Of a stretch of DNA of 64,000 nucleotides, positions 20,305 through 31,199 are shown piece by piece. The stretch spans positions 3,621,999 to 3,685,998 of the forward strand of contig JAJHZJ010000221.1 of the NCBI GenBank assembly GCA_023548195.1, written 5' to 3'. Under the pieces are notes generated by a model. The model did no database searches, was not told the DNA's origin, and was given only the letters and a program-made list of their open reading frames with translations. Position 1 is the first letter of the stretch. Each line of letters begins with the position of its first letter. The DNA is from Bettongia penicillata ogilbyi. Lineage: Eukaryota; Chordata; Mammalia; Diprotodontia; Potoroidae. Both the position numbers and the translations under genes were made by a program.

Positions 20305-20560
20305 TTTTCTTTTTAAAAAATGTTTATTCATATATTTTGTTTGGATATTACCTTTCCTCTCTATCACCCAGAGAGCCATCCATTATAATAAAGAATAAAA
20401 AAAAAGATGGGATGGGGGTGAAGCACTTTGTCAAAACTACCAGACACATCAACCAAGTTTGACAGCATAGTCTATGTTCTGTCCCCACAGTCCTTCATTT
20501 CTGCAAAGAAATGCAGGGAGAATATTTGCCTATCTCTTCTTTTGGGACAATTAGACAGTG
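20305..20560 (-). repeat. L1 3' end fragment beside the exon
   Basis: T-rich start (tttttctttttaaaaaatg), then blocks agacacatcaaccaagtttg, cagtccttcatttctgcaaa and atatttgcctatctcttctt, which I associate with a marsupial L1 3' end subfamily. It begins about 15 bp after the splice donor. Confidence 0.45.
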
Positions 20561-21495
20561 TAGAACTGCTGTTTTTTAGCTGAGAAGTATAGCTGTGCTT
20601 GCAAGGTTGATTTGCAAGGATCCAACCCTTCGATGAGTTTTCTTAGGACCCTGCAGAAGGCACATGCCCAGAATCGGACAACTACCAGAAGGACTTTTCT
20701 CCGTAGAGTTTTTCTCAGCTCTGTAGAAGTTGAGCCTCTGGTGAGAGAGGCCTGGAGCAAAGGCCCTCCCTTCCTGTTCCTGTACTCTAGAGGTCACTGA
20801 CAAATTTATTTTGAGATTGTCCTTACGAGGGTTGGGGTGAGCTTTGCAGTGCAGGCTTGTGTACACACAGTAAGATGGAACTCTGCCACATTCCTTCTTC
20901 GTCCTTGGAGGAATTGGCTTAATCTTAGCTTCATTAAGGGGTAGGAGACTGGTGGGGGTGGGGGTGGGAAGAGACATGGGGTCCTGAAGAAACTAGGCCC
21001 TTTCAGGATTAGCTTTCTGCTCTAGGCCATCAATAGTCAAATAAAAATCAGTCCTCCTGGAGGATTACTCTGCAGTATCAATGAAGCCTTCACTCTAAAC
21101 TGCAGCTATCCAAACATGCCCTGGTCTGTAAGCCAGGATTTAGCTTTATGGTGTTGGTCACCTAAGTAAAAACAGTCACAAAAGAGTCCTCCTCATCGTG
21201 TCTCAGCACCTAGTCTGTAGTGGTTGCTTAATAAATGTTTGCTTAATGATAATAGTGTTAAATTGGGTTGGATTGGATTGGGTAATGTACCTGTCATTTA
21301 TTTAGGGATTCTTTTCTAATAGAGGAGATAGGAGGACGTTTATGCCTCCTTGATCACCCCACACTTATGTGTCTTAAATACTTTGAGGAAGAAGATTACC
21401 CAGTCCTCTGTGTGTAGGGAGCACAGGAGAGCCAAGTCTTTGTACCTCTTTTCAGGATGTCCTTTCAGCTTTCTCAGGAAACTCCTTGTGATACA
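20561..21495. other. No recognisable feature
   Basis: No known repeat, except a short L2/MIR-like tail at about 21195-21250 (gtggttgcttaataaatgtt). A 133-codon minus-strand open frame (20576-20977) has low-complexity proline/threonine runs and no family resemblance. Confidence 0.4.
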
Positions 21496-21640
21496 ACAGA
21501 AAAGAGCATTGAATGTGAGGGCAAAGGACATGGCTTGAAATCCTGCTTCTCCCACTTACTGCAGGAGAATCTGTGCAGCCTTGGACAAATCACTTCATCT
21601 CTCTGAGTCTCGAATTCAGTAAATGTGTAAGATTTGTAAA
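21496..21640 (+). repeat. MIR relic
   Basis: acatggcttgaaatcctgct, cagccttggacaaatcactt and catctctctgagtctcgaat, in MIR order. Confidence 0.6.
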
Positions 21641-21689
21641 ATGAAAGATAGCATAGGGTTAGAAAGAGCAACAAGCTGTGAGTCAGAAA

Positions 21690-21915
21690 TTGTTCAGTTG
21701 TTCAGTCGTGTCTGACTCTTTGAGACCCCATTTGGGGTTTTCTTGCCAAAGATACTGGAGTGGTTTGCCATTTCCTTCTCCAGCTCATTTTACAGATGAG
21801 GAAACTGAGGCAAACAGGGTTAAGTCACTTGCTCAGAGTCACACAACTAGTCACTGTTAGAGGCTGTATTTGAATTTAGTTCTAGTGTTCTTGTGACTAC
21901 ACCACCTAGCTGCCC
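21690..21915 (-). repeat. Marsupial tRNA-derived SINE, near full length
   Basis: Reverse orientation: gttgttcagtcgtgtctgac, ggggttttcttgccaaagat, tttgccatttccttctccag, cagatgaggaaactgaggca, and the tRNA-like head ending cacctagctgccc. Confidence 0.95.
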
Positions 21916-21984
21916 AAAATGCTACTTCCTACAACGCTGCAAGCAGCCAGTCAGAAATACCAGAGTTCAAATCCTACCTTAGAC

Positions 21985-22265
21985 ATCTATTAGCAAGTCA
22001 GTTAATATATATTAAGCATCTACCGTGTGCCAGGCCCTGTGCTAATTACTAGGGATACAAAGAAAGGTAAAGGATGGTCCTTGCTCTCAAGGAGCTCCCA
22101 GACTAATGGGAGAGACAGCATGTAGACAACTATGTACTAGTAAGCTATATACAGGATAAATAAGAAATAATTATCAGAGAAAAAGTACTAGTATTAAAGG
22201 GGATCAAGAAAAGCTTCTTGAAGAAGGTGAGGTTCTAACTGGAACTTGAAGGAAGCCAGAAACCT
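21985..22265 (+). repeat. Ancient mammal-wide repeat
   Basis: Best-preserved start of the family in this window: attaagcatctaccgtgtgc, caggccctgtgctaattact, ccttgctctcaaggagctcc, then aaagcttcttgaagaaggtg and ggaacttgaaggaagccaga. Confidence 0.6.
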
Positions 22266-23085
22266 TCAATTTTTTTTTTAAATTTTGTCGTGTTTCTGTA
22301 AAATCAAGTGATTGTACTTAATAGTTTCTAAGATCACTGCCACCTCTAAAGTTCTGATTCTTTGACTACAAGTCCTCTAATTCTTTCCTGACTCTGAGTC
22401 TCTGATCCTATAGTCTTGTCTACAGAAAGAAGAATCCAGGTAGAAGTCCAAGCCTTTCTGTTTGGCTTGGCAATAGGCAAGCAAAAAAGACTGTCCTCAT
22501 AACTGACATTTAACTAGTTCAACTTTAGAAACAAACTACACTTTTATCACCAAAAGACAAAAAAAAAACCCTGCAGATTAACCCTGGATTCCTTTTTTTC
22601 ATTTTTATTTTATTTACTTTTTAGCATAGGAGGGTCACCATATTCCCAAAGTCTAATGGAAATTAGAATTTTTGAAACTGAGTGGAAAAGCTATGTATAA
22701 ATCCATTTAAAAGGCAGCTTTTCTTGTATCAGAATGTATTTTCTGGCTATGTGAGTAAGCATATCCTGCCCCCTTTCCATCCTCCCATTTTACACACACA
22801 CACAAACGCGCGCGCACACATGTATGCAATAAACCTATTGTGGTTCAGGTGATCCTAACTGCTGTTTCCCATGTGGTAGCCCATTAGAGGAGAGTGAACA
22901 CTCTAGTTCCTACAGGACACTGGCAAGCAAGGCACTATGCTTGGTAGAGTGATGTGATTCTGAACTATTCCCTATTAAGTAACTAGGTGTGTTTTTCCTG
23001 AAGAAAAGAAGACTTGCCAGTAGGTAGAGAGGATTATAATAAAGTGTTCAAATATTTGAAGGGCTGCCATAGGGAAGAAGTATTA
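22266..23085. other. No recognisable feature apart from a CA/CG tract
   Basis: A short tract at about 22790-22822 alternates cacaca with cgcgcgc. The remainder has no known repeat or exon. Confidence 0.4.
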
Positions 23086-23245
23086 TATTTATCTCTGGAG
23101 CTCTAGCCTTAGCTCTCCCACTAACTAGCTCTGTGACCTTGGGGAAATCACTCTCTGGGCTTCAAACTTTCTCATCTCTATAAAACGAGAGAGTTCAATT
23201 ATATGACCTCTGAGGTCTCTTCCCGCCCTGACACAATCTTCTGTC
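23086..23245 (+). repeat. MIR relic
   Basis: tctagccttagctctcccac, ctaactagctctgtgacctt, ctcatctctataaaacgaga and gacctctgaggtctcttccc in order. Confidence 0.65.
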
Positions 23246-23627
23246 CTTTACTTATTGCTCTCCACTTTTGTACTTGCATATGGGATGAGATACTTTACCA
23301 GAAATATTACTTTCTTCAAATAGAATTCCTTAGAATCATGGAATATTAGCAAATAAAAGGGCGGAACAAAGGTCAACCGATGGGAATTATAGGGAAGCAT
23401 ACTATTCAACTCAATATGAGGAAATACCCCTACCAGCTAGAATTGGGCTACTCCAAAATGGAATGGTCTACCTTATCAGGTAGTGGGTTCCTCATCATGA
23501 GATATATTCACATAGTGGCTAGATGACAGGTTGAGCTAGTTGTAGGGAGAAACTTTTTTTGGGTAGGGTTGGACTGCCAAGATTCTCTCCAAATCTGGGA
23601 TGCTAAGATCTTGTAAAGATTAGCTTT

Positions 23628-23765
23628 TGAATGAATGAGCATTTATTTAGCATCTCACTATGTGCCAAGCATTATATTAAGTACTGGGAATGAAAATACA
23701 AGTGCAAACAAAACAGCTCTAGTATTCAAGAAGCTTATATTGTAGAAGGGGAATTCTAGGGGAAC
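23628..23765 (+). repeat. Ancient mammal-wide repeat fragment
   Basis: gagcatttatttagcatctc, actatgtgccaagcattata and agaagcttatattgtagaag match the start of the family at 21985. Confidence 0.6.
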
Positions 23766-24284
23766 CGTCACAAGGAGGAGGGTTTTAGAGGAGGAAGTCA
23801 GAGAGAATGGTGTCCTTTCCAGGAATGGTAGTATTGATTTGATTGCAATTCTCAGAGCAAGAATTGGAAAGGGGGAAGAGGAATAATGCGCGCCACGATA
23901 TGCTATGGCGTGGAGATGGGAGGCAGAGAAAGGAAAGCGGCATGGAAATTGAAATCAAGCATCTACAGACATTTGTAAATAAAAAGCTGTTTCTTTCAAA
24001 AAAAAAGAATGTTTATTATTTTAGCAAGACTTTCAAAATATTTCTTTGCTCTTGTTAGAAGTAAAAGCAGATTTACCTTTACCCAGTTTTTGATTTAAGG
24101 GTTGGGGTGGGGAAGAAATTGGGCAACTGAAAGCTTGAGGGTGTTCATTTATTCTTTTTTAATTTCCAGTTGAGCAAAATAACAGCAAAACAGTATTTTC
24201 CCCCAGTCTTTATCCTTTCCCCAATCCTTTATCCCTTACATCCTTTTACTGAGTAATACTTCTGTGTTCACTTTCCTATTATTC

Positions 24285-24588
24285 AAGGGTTCTTAATATT
24301 TGGGAGTGTCTTGTATCCCTTTGGCAGTCTGGTGAAGTCTATAGACCCCCTTCTCAGAATAATGTTTTTAAATACATAAAATAAAATACATAGAATTTCA
24401 AAAGAATCAAAATATGTACATATTATGTATTATCTTTAATTATGTTTTATGTTTCAATTTTAATATATATTATGTTGTAAAATATTTTATTATATACATT
24501 TATTTACCTCCCTCAACCAAGATCAAGGATGTCTGCAAGTCTGTCTACATATCCCTTTGGGGTTAATATATCCCAGATAAAGAACCCA
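24285..24588 (-). mobile_element. hAT-type miniature transposon
   Basis: Ends are inverted: aagggttcttaatatt on the left and ataaagaacccatgac on the right. Inside are ctttggcagtctggtgaagt, ttctcagaataatgttttta and a long A/T core. The same core blocks occur at 41235 and 50548/50935. Confidence 0.65.
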
Positions 24589-24611
24589 TGACTTAATCCA
24601 ATGGGTCACAG

Positions 24612-24935
24612 AACCGTAGAATTAGAAAGGACTTTAGAGATCATCTAATTTAGGTCCCTCATTTAGCAGAACAGGGTCTAGCTTTTCCTCTTTGTATGAA
24701 TTACTCATATCCAGCAAAGTAGATCTGAATAGCTGAGGACAGCATAAAACTTCCCACTGACCTATGAATAGTCATGCATCATAGATTTAGAGCTGGAAGG
24801 GACCTTAGGTGTCCTCAAGTCTTACCTCATTTTACAAGAAACAAAGACCCAGAGAGATGAACTTGTCCATGGTAGGGATGTAGTAATCATGTGAGACACC
24901 ATTCAAACCCAGATCTTCCTGACTCTTTAGCACCA
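24612..24935 (-). repeat. Two MIR-like relics
   Basis: 24612-24700 (gaattagaaaggactttaga gatcatc) and 24780-24935 (gatttagagctggaagggac, ctcattttacaagaaacaaa, cagatcttcctgactcttta). Both are in the reversed SINE order. Confidence 0.55.
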
Positions 24936-24944
24936 GTCCATCTC

Positions 24945-25510
24945 AAACTTTGGTTTCAGAACCTGTTAGACTATTAAAAATCATTAAGGATCCCAAAAAG
25001 CTTTTGTTTACTTGACTTATTGTGATCAATATTTATTGTATTAAAATTTTAAACTGATAAATTTTAAAATATGTGCTTATTCATTTTAAAATAATGATAA
25101 ACTCATTTTATGTCAACATAATATAATATTTATGAAAATTAAATATTTTCTGAAATAAAAATTTAGGGGAACTAGCATTATTTTACAAATTTTCATAATG
25201 TCTTTAATGACTGACTTAATGGATTATAGCTGGATATCTATTTCTGCACTCAGTCTTTTGTGATAGGCTGTTTTGGTTGAAATATATGATGTACATTAAA
25301 TATAGACAACAAGTTTATGAAATACAATAACAATGTAATTGGCTATATGGTACTATATTATTATAAGATGGAGAAAAGTTTTAATAGGCAAATAACACCT
25401 TGGTGTTATCATGAATATAGCTCTAACCATCACTTTCAGGGACCCCCTGAAAAAGTCTTGAGGATCCCCAGGTGTTTGCAGACCACACTTTCAAAACTTC
25501 TGTACCATAC
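24945..25510. mobile_element. hAT-like DNA transposon relic, about 560 bp
   Basis: The left end (catctcaaactttggtttca) and the right end (gtttgcagaccacactttca) are inverted versions of each other. The A/T-rich body carries ttttatgtcaacataatata, ctttaatgactgacttaatg and gggaccccctgaaaaagtct. I know this layout as an old mammalian hAT relic. No transposase frame remains. Confidence 0.6.
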
Positions 25511-27080
25511 CATGCTCATAAATCCTGCTCAGAGAGATCAGAGAGATTGAGTGTCGCTTGCGTTTTTTCTTCTTAAATATGATAGCCACACTAGTTAAAT
25601 TTTTTTCTTTTTTTTAAAGTTGTGGAAATCATTTTCCTTTTCATAAGCGCCTTGTGGTACTTGCCATAAGACGATATTTCCCTTCTGACCAAGGCAGGAG
25701 GCAATATAATACAATAAAAAACCTGAAATTTGAACTGTTCTTAAACAAATCTAGGTTCATTATTTTCACTGTTTCTTATTTCTTGGCAGTGTTGCAAGTA
25801 AAACAATGCCAAAACAGTGTTGTAAAAGTGGAGGTCCCTAGAGAGTCTGCTTTCATAATAACTAGCTATGAAAGTTGTTCTTATCATTTCAATTGTTTGC
25901 ATGTCACTGGGTCCTCCCAAGTATTTGAAAACAGTTATTCTGAGAGGTTTTATTTTCCAGCTCAGCAATCTTATTTCTAAGGTTCTTTAGCTTTAAAACC
26001 TCCCTTTTGACCAGTGCAGTCACCAAAATCCCAAGCTTCCTGAGACAGACCCTGGGCCATAACCCAAGAGCTTTTGAGCCATGAAAGTGACTTCTTCAGA
26101 GGACCTCTCTTGGCCTAACAGGCTAGTCCTCCCCCTGTTAACAGATCTGCATCCCTCTCTTAGGTTTTTTTGTTTTTCTAGGTGTACATTTGCTCAGTTG
26201 GCTATCTGGCCTTGCATAGTTTCTGTACTGTGTACTTGAACATTTCTCTGGCCATGCTGAGCCCCAGAACAGAATGTTCAAGGAGACTCCAAGACATGGA
26301 GAGCTCAGCAGGAACCTTGGCCCTCTCTGATCTTGCCTTGGAACGTCTCCACCACTCCCACCTTGCTCTCATCCATTTCCTGTTTATCCTGCATCCAGGA
26401 CATCCCCATTCTTCCAGCAAGAAAGATCACATTTCACTTGGAAAGGATTGACTTCCTCCTGTGCCTATTAAGAGCTTAATTGTTGTAACTGGAAGATCTC
26501 TGTTGCCTTCTTGAGTTTGCTCACAAAAAACCTAGGCTCATTGCTTTTAGTTAATTGAAGATGAAGTCTAGGTTAAACATCAATGGTTCCTTGGTTTGGG
26601 GTGGCATGGGCTGGCATTTTGAGAGGCTCAGGAAACTGCAATAATCCATCCTGGTAACAAACCAATAGAGTCAACCCATGGAAAATAAAGCTTTAATTTA
26701 TAGCCCACCCAGTGCTTTCTTCCTGTGCACTTCTCATTATAGACTATGTAGACTCAATGATTCTAAAGGATGCTAGCATTGCTTTGACTTTACTAACCCC
26801 CTTGTTGCAAAGAGCTTTACCATCTGTTGTTTTATCTGTGCACCCAAATATTCCAAGGAGGGGGGAAGAGCATAATTCACTAAAATCTCTCCCCATCTAA
26901 CTAGCTTCCTTGCTAGCCTCCTAAAAAAATAGCCATAACATCCCTACATATTGCTCCCTTGCTAGGTTTGTTCATTTTTTTACCTTATATCTTATTCTTT
27001 GGACTCATGATTTCATTGATAGAATAGGAATTTGCCATGAGGAAACTCTATCAGTGTAGATTGTCACCTACTCTGCATCC
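25511..27080. other. Repeat-poor block
   Basis: No recognised transposon in about 1.5 kb. The 108-codon frame at 25654-25980 and the frames at 26182-26451 lack splice signals and family resemblance, so I do not call genes. Confidence 0.4.
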
Positions 27081-27084
27081 AAGA

Positions 27085-27225
27085 GTCTTAAAGTTATTTG
27101 GGGCATGAAAAGGTTAATTGACTTACTCAGAGTCACATAGCCAGTATGTGTCAAAGGTAAGACTTGAATCTGGGTGGGCCTGACTGATACTGACCCTCTA
27201 TCTACTACACTACATGGCTTCTCTC
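27085..27225 (-). repeat. SINE relic, reversed
   Basis: ttgacttactcagagtcaca, tagccagtatgtgtcaaagg, gacttgaatctgggtgggcc and ctactacactacatggcttc, the reversed tRNA-like head. Confidence 0.75.
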
Positions 27226-27439
27226 CCTTTACAAATTATCTTAGAAAATAACCATCTAATTTTTGGTATTAGTTGGCAGGGTTGAGATTTACCAAAGCAT
27301 GATATGAAAATACCATCACAGGGAAGATGCAAATGAAGAAATTAGCCTTAGGGTTCTTGCACTTTCTCCTCCCTTCTACCCCAAACACCCATGGTCTGTA
27401 TACACAATTCATTTTCCTACTATGTGAAAAAGGGCAAAA

Positions 27440-28012
27440 ACCATAATTCAATTCAAGGACCACTTGTTAAGGGCCTATTATTGCAAGATACTGTGTTAGG
27501 AAATGTGAATAGTTAAAGAAAATTAAAACGATCTGTGCCCTTAAGAGGATTATATCCTACTGGAGAAATATACCATGTGCTCAGAGAAGTAAAAAAAAAA
27601 TATGGAAAACCGAACAAATATCTCCCCTGCCTTTCCGGGAGGGGAAGGAGGGTGGTGAGATGGGAGGGAGGGAGGAGCATTCACAATTAGGGGGATACCT
27701 GAACTGAACATGAAAGTAGCTAGGGATTTTAAGAGATGGAAGTGAAAAAGAGAAGTATTCTAGGCATGAGACACGGCCTATGCAAAGTCATGGAGGAAGG
27801 AGATAGACTCTCATATACCTAAAAGCAGCAAGTGGGCCAATTTGGCAAGAAAAGGGAGTGTGTGAATAGTTATGAAGGATGGTTTCTCACCAGGTTGAGT
27901 AGGACTTTAATGCCAGGATGAGGAGTCTGTATTTCATCCTTAAGACAATAGAAAGCCACTGAGACTTCTTGAGAAAGAAAAGTGACGCAGTCAAACCTAT
28001 ACTTTAAGGAAA
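27440..28012 (+). repeat. Ancient mammal-wide repeat, two segments
   Basis: The first part (27440-27565) has gggcctattattgcaagata and cccttaagaggattatatcc. The second (27690-28012) has tctaggcatgagacacggcc, atgccaggatgaggagtctg, caatagaaagccactgagac. Both are phrases of the family seen at 57690 and 60150. A purine-rich tract separates them. Confidence 0.55.
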
Positions 28013-28116
28013 CTACTTTATCATTTGTATGGAGAAGTATAGAGAAGGAGGGAGAGTCTGGAAACACAGAAACCAGCTAACTGTAGATCAAAGCTGCCTT
28101 TATTTACTGGTGTAAG

Positions 28117-28117
<1 letters not shown>

Positions 28118-28148
<31 letters not shown>
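28118..28148. repeat. (TG)n microsatellite
   Basis: About 15 uninterrupted TG units. Confidence 0.95.
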
Positions 28149-28149
<1 letters not shown>

Positions 28150-28719
28150 GTCTAAATATAAATAGACTGCTGGTGGCATGGATAGATATAAGCTGAGGTC
28201 TGACCTACCTGTCAGAGAATAAGAGGAGGGCTGTCAGCAGCTATCTAGGTAGGAAGAGTCTAAGACTGGTGATACTGAGTAGCTCTTGAAGGGAAAGGAA
28301 ATTTCCAGCTTAGCTCCTTCTCACCAAGTGCTAGTTACCACCCCTCTTGCCAAAACAAATAGACAAACAAAAATGATTTGCAAAGAGCCGATAAGCTTAT
28401 TCATCCAAACAAAATAGCAAATAGAAATCAGGGAAATTCTGCAGATTAGATTATGCCCAAAAACTGCACAGGAGTAAATGAGCTCTTTGGGAGCAAATTA
28501 AGGTTTTGATTCAAATCAGGAGAGAGAATGATCTCACTTAAGGGAGGCCCATTCTCTGTAGTCTCTGAAGTTATAAGCTCTGGAGGTCAAGGATGATGAG
28601 CTCCATTTCCTATGTGTATTCATGGCTCCAAGAGTTCTTATACATAATTCCAAAATTCACTCCATTCAAATCTCTCTTGGTCATATCTCTCTCTGCTTGC
28701 TAAGTATCAGCACAGGACT
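28149..28719. other. Repeat-poor block
   Basis: No recognised family. A/T-rich motifs around 28370-28560 are non-repetitive; a cross-species alignment would show whether any are conserved. Confidence 0.4.
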
Positions 28720-28926
28720 ATCTTTCAGGACTGAGACCTTGGAAAGACCTTAGCTTAAAAAGGCCAAGCTCTCCCACTGCAGCCAGCACCATCTCCAGTC
28801 ATCTTGATCTATATCTTGCCAGTGGGCCCAGATGGCTCCGGAGGAAAGAGAAAGGCTGATGACTTTGCACAACCCTCCGTCCCATCACCTTCCTGATGTC
28901 ATGGTCCTCTTTGCAAACAAAGGACA
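28720..28926 (-). repeat. Marsupial SINE (head-to-head pair, left copy)
   Basis: Reverse copy of the family at 18838: its start, complement of gtcatggtcctctttgcaaa, lies at the right. Other blocks are gccagcaccatctccagtca and gggcccagatggctccggag. Confidence 0.7.
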
Positions 28927-28959
28927 AATAGCAATTTTTCAGGATACTGCTCAAGCTTG

Positions 28960-29142
28960 CTGCTCATCCTTCTTTCTCCAAGAAGACCAACAGCACCAAG
29001 AGAGTGATGTCTTGACTTGCATGTGAATTGGATTTAAGTGAGTCAGAGCTGTGCAAAGTCCTCAGCCTTGCTGTCTCCTCCAGAACCATTGGAGTCCAGT
29101 GGCAAGTCAGAGGTTAAGATGACCAGTGATGGCCCTGGATGC
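28960..29142 (+). repeat. Marsupial SINE (head-to-head pair, right copy)
   Basis: tgctcatccttctttctcca, gcatgtgaattggatttaag, cctccagaaccattggagtc and accagtgatggccctggatg, in the direct order. Its head faces the head of the copy at 28720-28926. Confidence 0.7.
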
Positions 29143-30560
29143 TTGTGTTACCCCGGGAAGGATGTGAAAATCAGTTGTCCCATGGCTAGCAAACTCCCTC
29201 CTCCATGTCTGCAAATTCTTGTGATTCAGGATTACAGAAGGCCTAGGCAAAAACTCCATTCCTCAGATAACACCCTGCCTCAGTCACCTAGCTTTCTATT
29301 GCTGTTAACCTGATCGAAATTTAAAGCATTATTCCCATGTCTTCCAGGCTTTCCCCTTCTAGGCTCTACATTCTAACCTTGAGGTCATTTCTCTCCTTGT
29401 TAATTGCGTTTCCACTTCTACCTTCAGTGATAAGGCTGGGCTATTATTTCCTTTGGTTATTTTATTGTCAGAAAGAGCAAAGCCTTTTTCTGTCTGTCCC
29501 AGATCCACCCTCATAGTTTCATGTCAAAACCACTTTCCTTGTAGTTTCCTGAATGCCAGTTGAGATCATATTCCCTTGAGTCTGTTTCCTTTCCTCTGTT
29601 CTAGGCACATGGGCACTTTTCCAGTCTCCATCAGCCTTTTCTAGATTCTCTCTACTTCCCTCTCCTGTTCTCCCACTCTGCAGAAGCATCCAGAGCTCTC
29701 AGATTATTATAACCTTCCGTCTTTGTGGAGTTAGTTATATTTCTAGGCCCGAGCTTCTCTCCAAGGCATTATTTCTTCCTGAGCATTAACACAACCATTT
29801 GCATTTCCTCACTTAATTCAGTTCAATTCCTCTGGCTCCAACTAGGCTGGACAAATGACTCCAAACCACAGCTTTGGGAAAAAGACTTTTTTTGGCTGTA
29901 CAGTGCTTCCAAAAAATTCCTTTCCTCCAGAACTTGCCTCTCCCACTGAGATTTCCTAGATCTTCTAAAACCTTTGCTCTTTCCCTATTTTTTCTGCATC
30001 CTCACTTCTCTACTCTACTTAGGCATTTCTGTGTTTAACTGTGCACAGCTGTGGCTGGTTGGGTATATGTTTGTGTTTCTGTCATGCATGTTTATGTGTG
30101 TGAATCTGGTTATGTCCAGTCCCCCTCTGAGGGCAGTAACCAAGTCTCTCCTTTGTAGCTCCCCAGGGCCAAGCTTCAGCATTACTATATTGGTGAACAT
30201 TTATCCTCGGCCACAGAGCAACAAATAGTCTCCCTTTAATCCTTTCCACCCTTTGGTAACAAACCAACAAAAAATCGTCTAGGATGAGATTAGAGGGAAG
30301 GGGATGTAGGCAGATATTGTTTCCACACTCTTGTTCGGTAGTGAGGCAATCAGTACTAGATTGGAACCAACTCTTTTCTTGAATTCCCATGATGTGTTTA
30401 CCCGTTACAATCTCTCTTCCCCACAAAACTGAGTTCTGGAGTAATGCAAAGACCCAAACACCTTCTTCATTTCCTCATTGCCTATGAAAATTCCTCATCA
30501 TCCATCCAGAAACAATTTTTTGTCTCTGAAGTATTTATTCCTCCAAGGCTATGCATAAAT
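29143..30560. other. Repeat-poor block
   Basis: No transposon recognised with confidence. Several open frames (29038-29313, 29725-29949, 29974-30228, 30082-30426) are short, overlap on both strands and resemble nothing known to me. Confidence 0.4.
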
Positions 30561-30564
30561 TCAT

Positions 30565-30668
30565 CAATAAATAGGCATTTATTAAACCAGTCTCTGAAGA
30601 TATAAAAGCACTGTTCTAGGCTCCAGGGATCCTGCAATCCCTGCCCTTAAAAATCTTACATTCTTTAA
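30565..30668 (+). repeat. Ancient mammal-wide repeat, start fragment
   Basis: aaataggcatttattaaacc, gcactgttctaggctccagg, cctgcccttaaaaatcttac; then cut by the next SINE. Confidence 0.55.
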
Positions 30669-30672
30669 TGCT

Positions 30673-30881
30673 TTGGGGATTTTCTTGGCAGAGATACTAG
30701 AGTGGTTTGCCATTTCCTTCTCCAGCTCATTTTACAGTTGAGGAAACTGAGGCAAACAGGGTCAAGTGACTTGCCCAAGGTCATACAGCTAGTAAGTGTC
30801 TGAAACTGAATTTGAACTCAAGAAGATGAGTCTTCCTGACACCAGGCCTAGTACTGTATCCACAGTGCCACCAAGCTGCCT
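30673..30881 (-). repeat. Marsupial tRNA-derived SINE
   Basis: gattttcttggcagagatac, gccatttccttctccagctc, gaggaaactgaggcaaacag and caccaagctgcct, reversed order. Confidence 0.95.
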
Positions 30882-30904
30882 GTAATAGGAGAAACCTAGC
30901 ACTA

Positions 30905-31199
30905 AAGCATTTAGTGCATAGTAGAAGAAACCCGATTCTTCTATTGACTTGCTATATGACTATGCTGTGCCTCAACTTCCTCATTTGTAAAATGTGAATA
31001 TTAATATCCAATTTAGATAATATATTACTCACAGAATTATTCTGAGTATCATAGGAAATGTGAAAATAAAATTAAAAATGAGAGGTATTAATATTAGCTA
31101 CAGGGATCATCTTCAGTTTTTCTTTGTATTCCCAGTGCTTAGCAAAAATGCCTGGCACATAATTGACACTTAATAAATGCTTATTAACTGACTGAATGA
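30905..31199 (+). repeat. MIR/SINE relics
   Basis: At 30915-31060 tgactatgctgtgcctcaac and tcctcatttgtaaaatgtga. At 31115-31195 the tail cttagcaaaaatgcctggca and taataaatgcttattaactg. Confidence 0.6.

Noticed and set aside
20576..20977. 133-codon minus-strand frame near the exon
   Set aside because: Opposite to the gene strand, low-complexity start and no family resemblance.
25654..25980. 108-codon + strand frame
   Set aside because: Overlaps a similarly open minus-strand frame, has no homology I can recognise and no exon signals.
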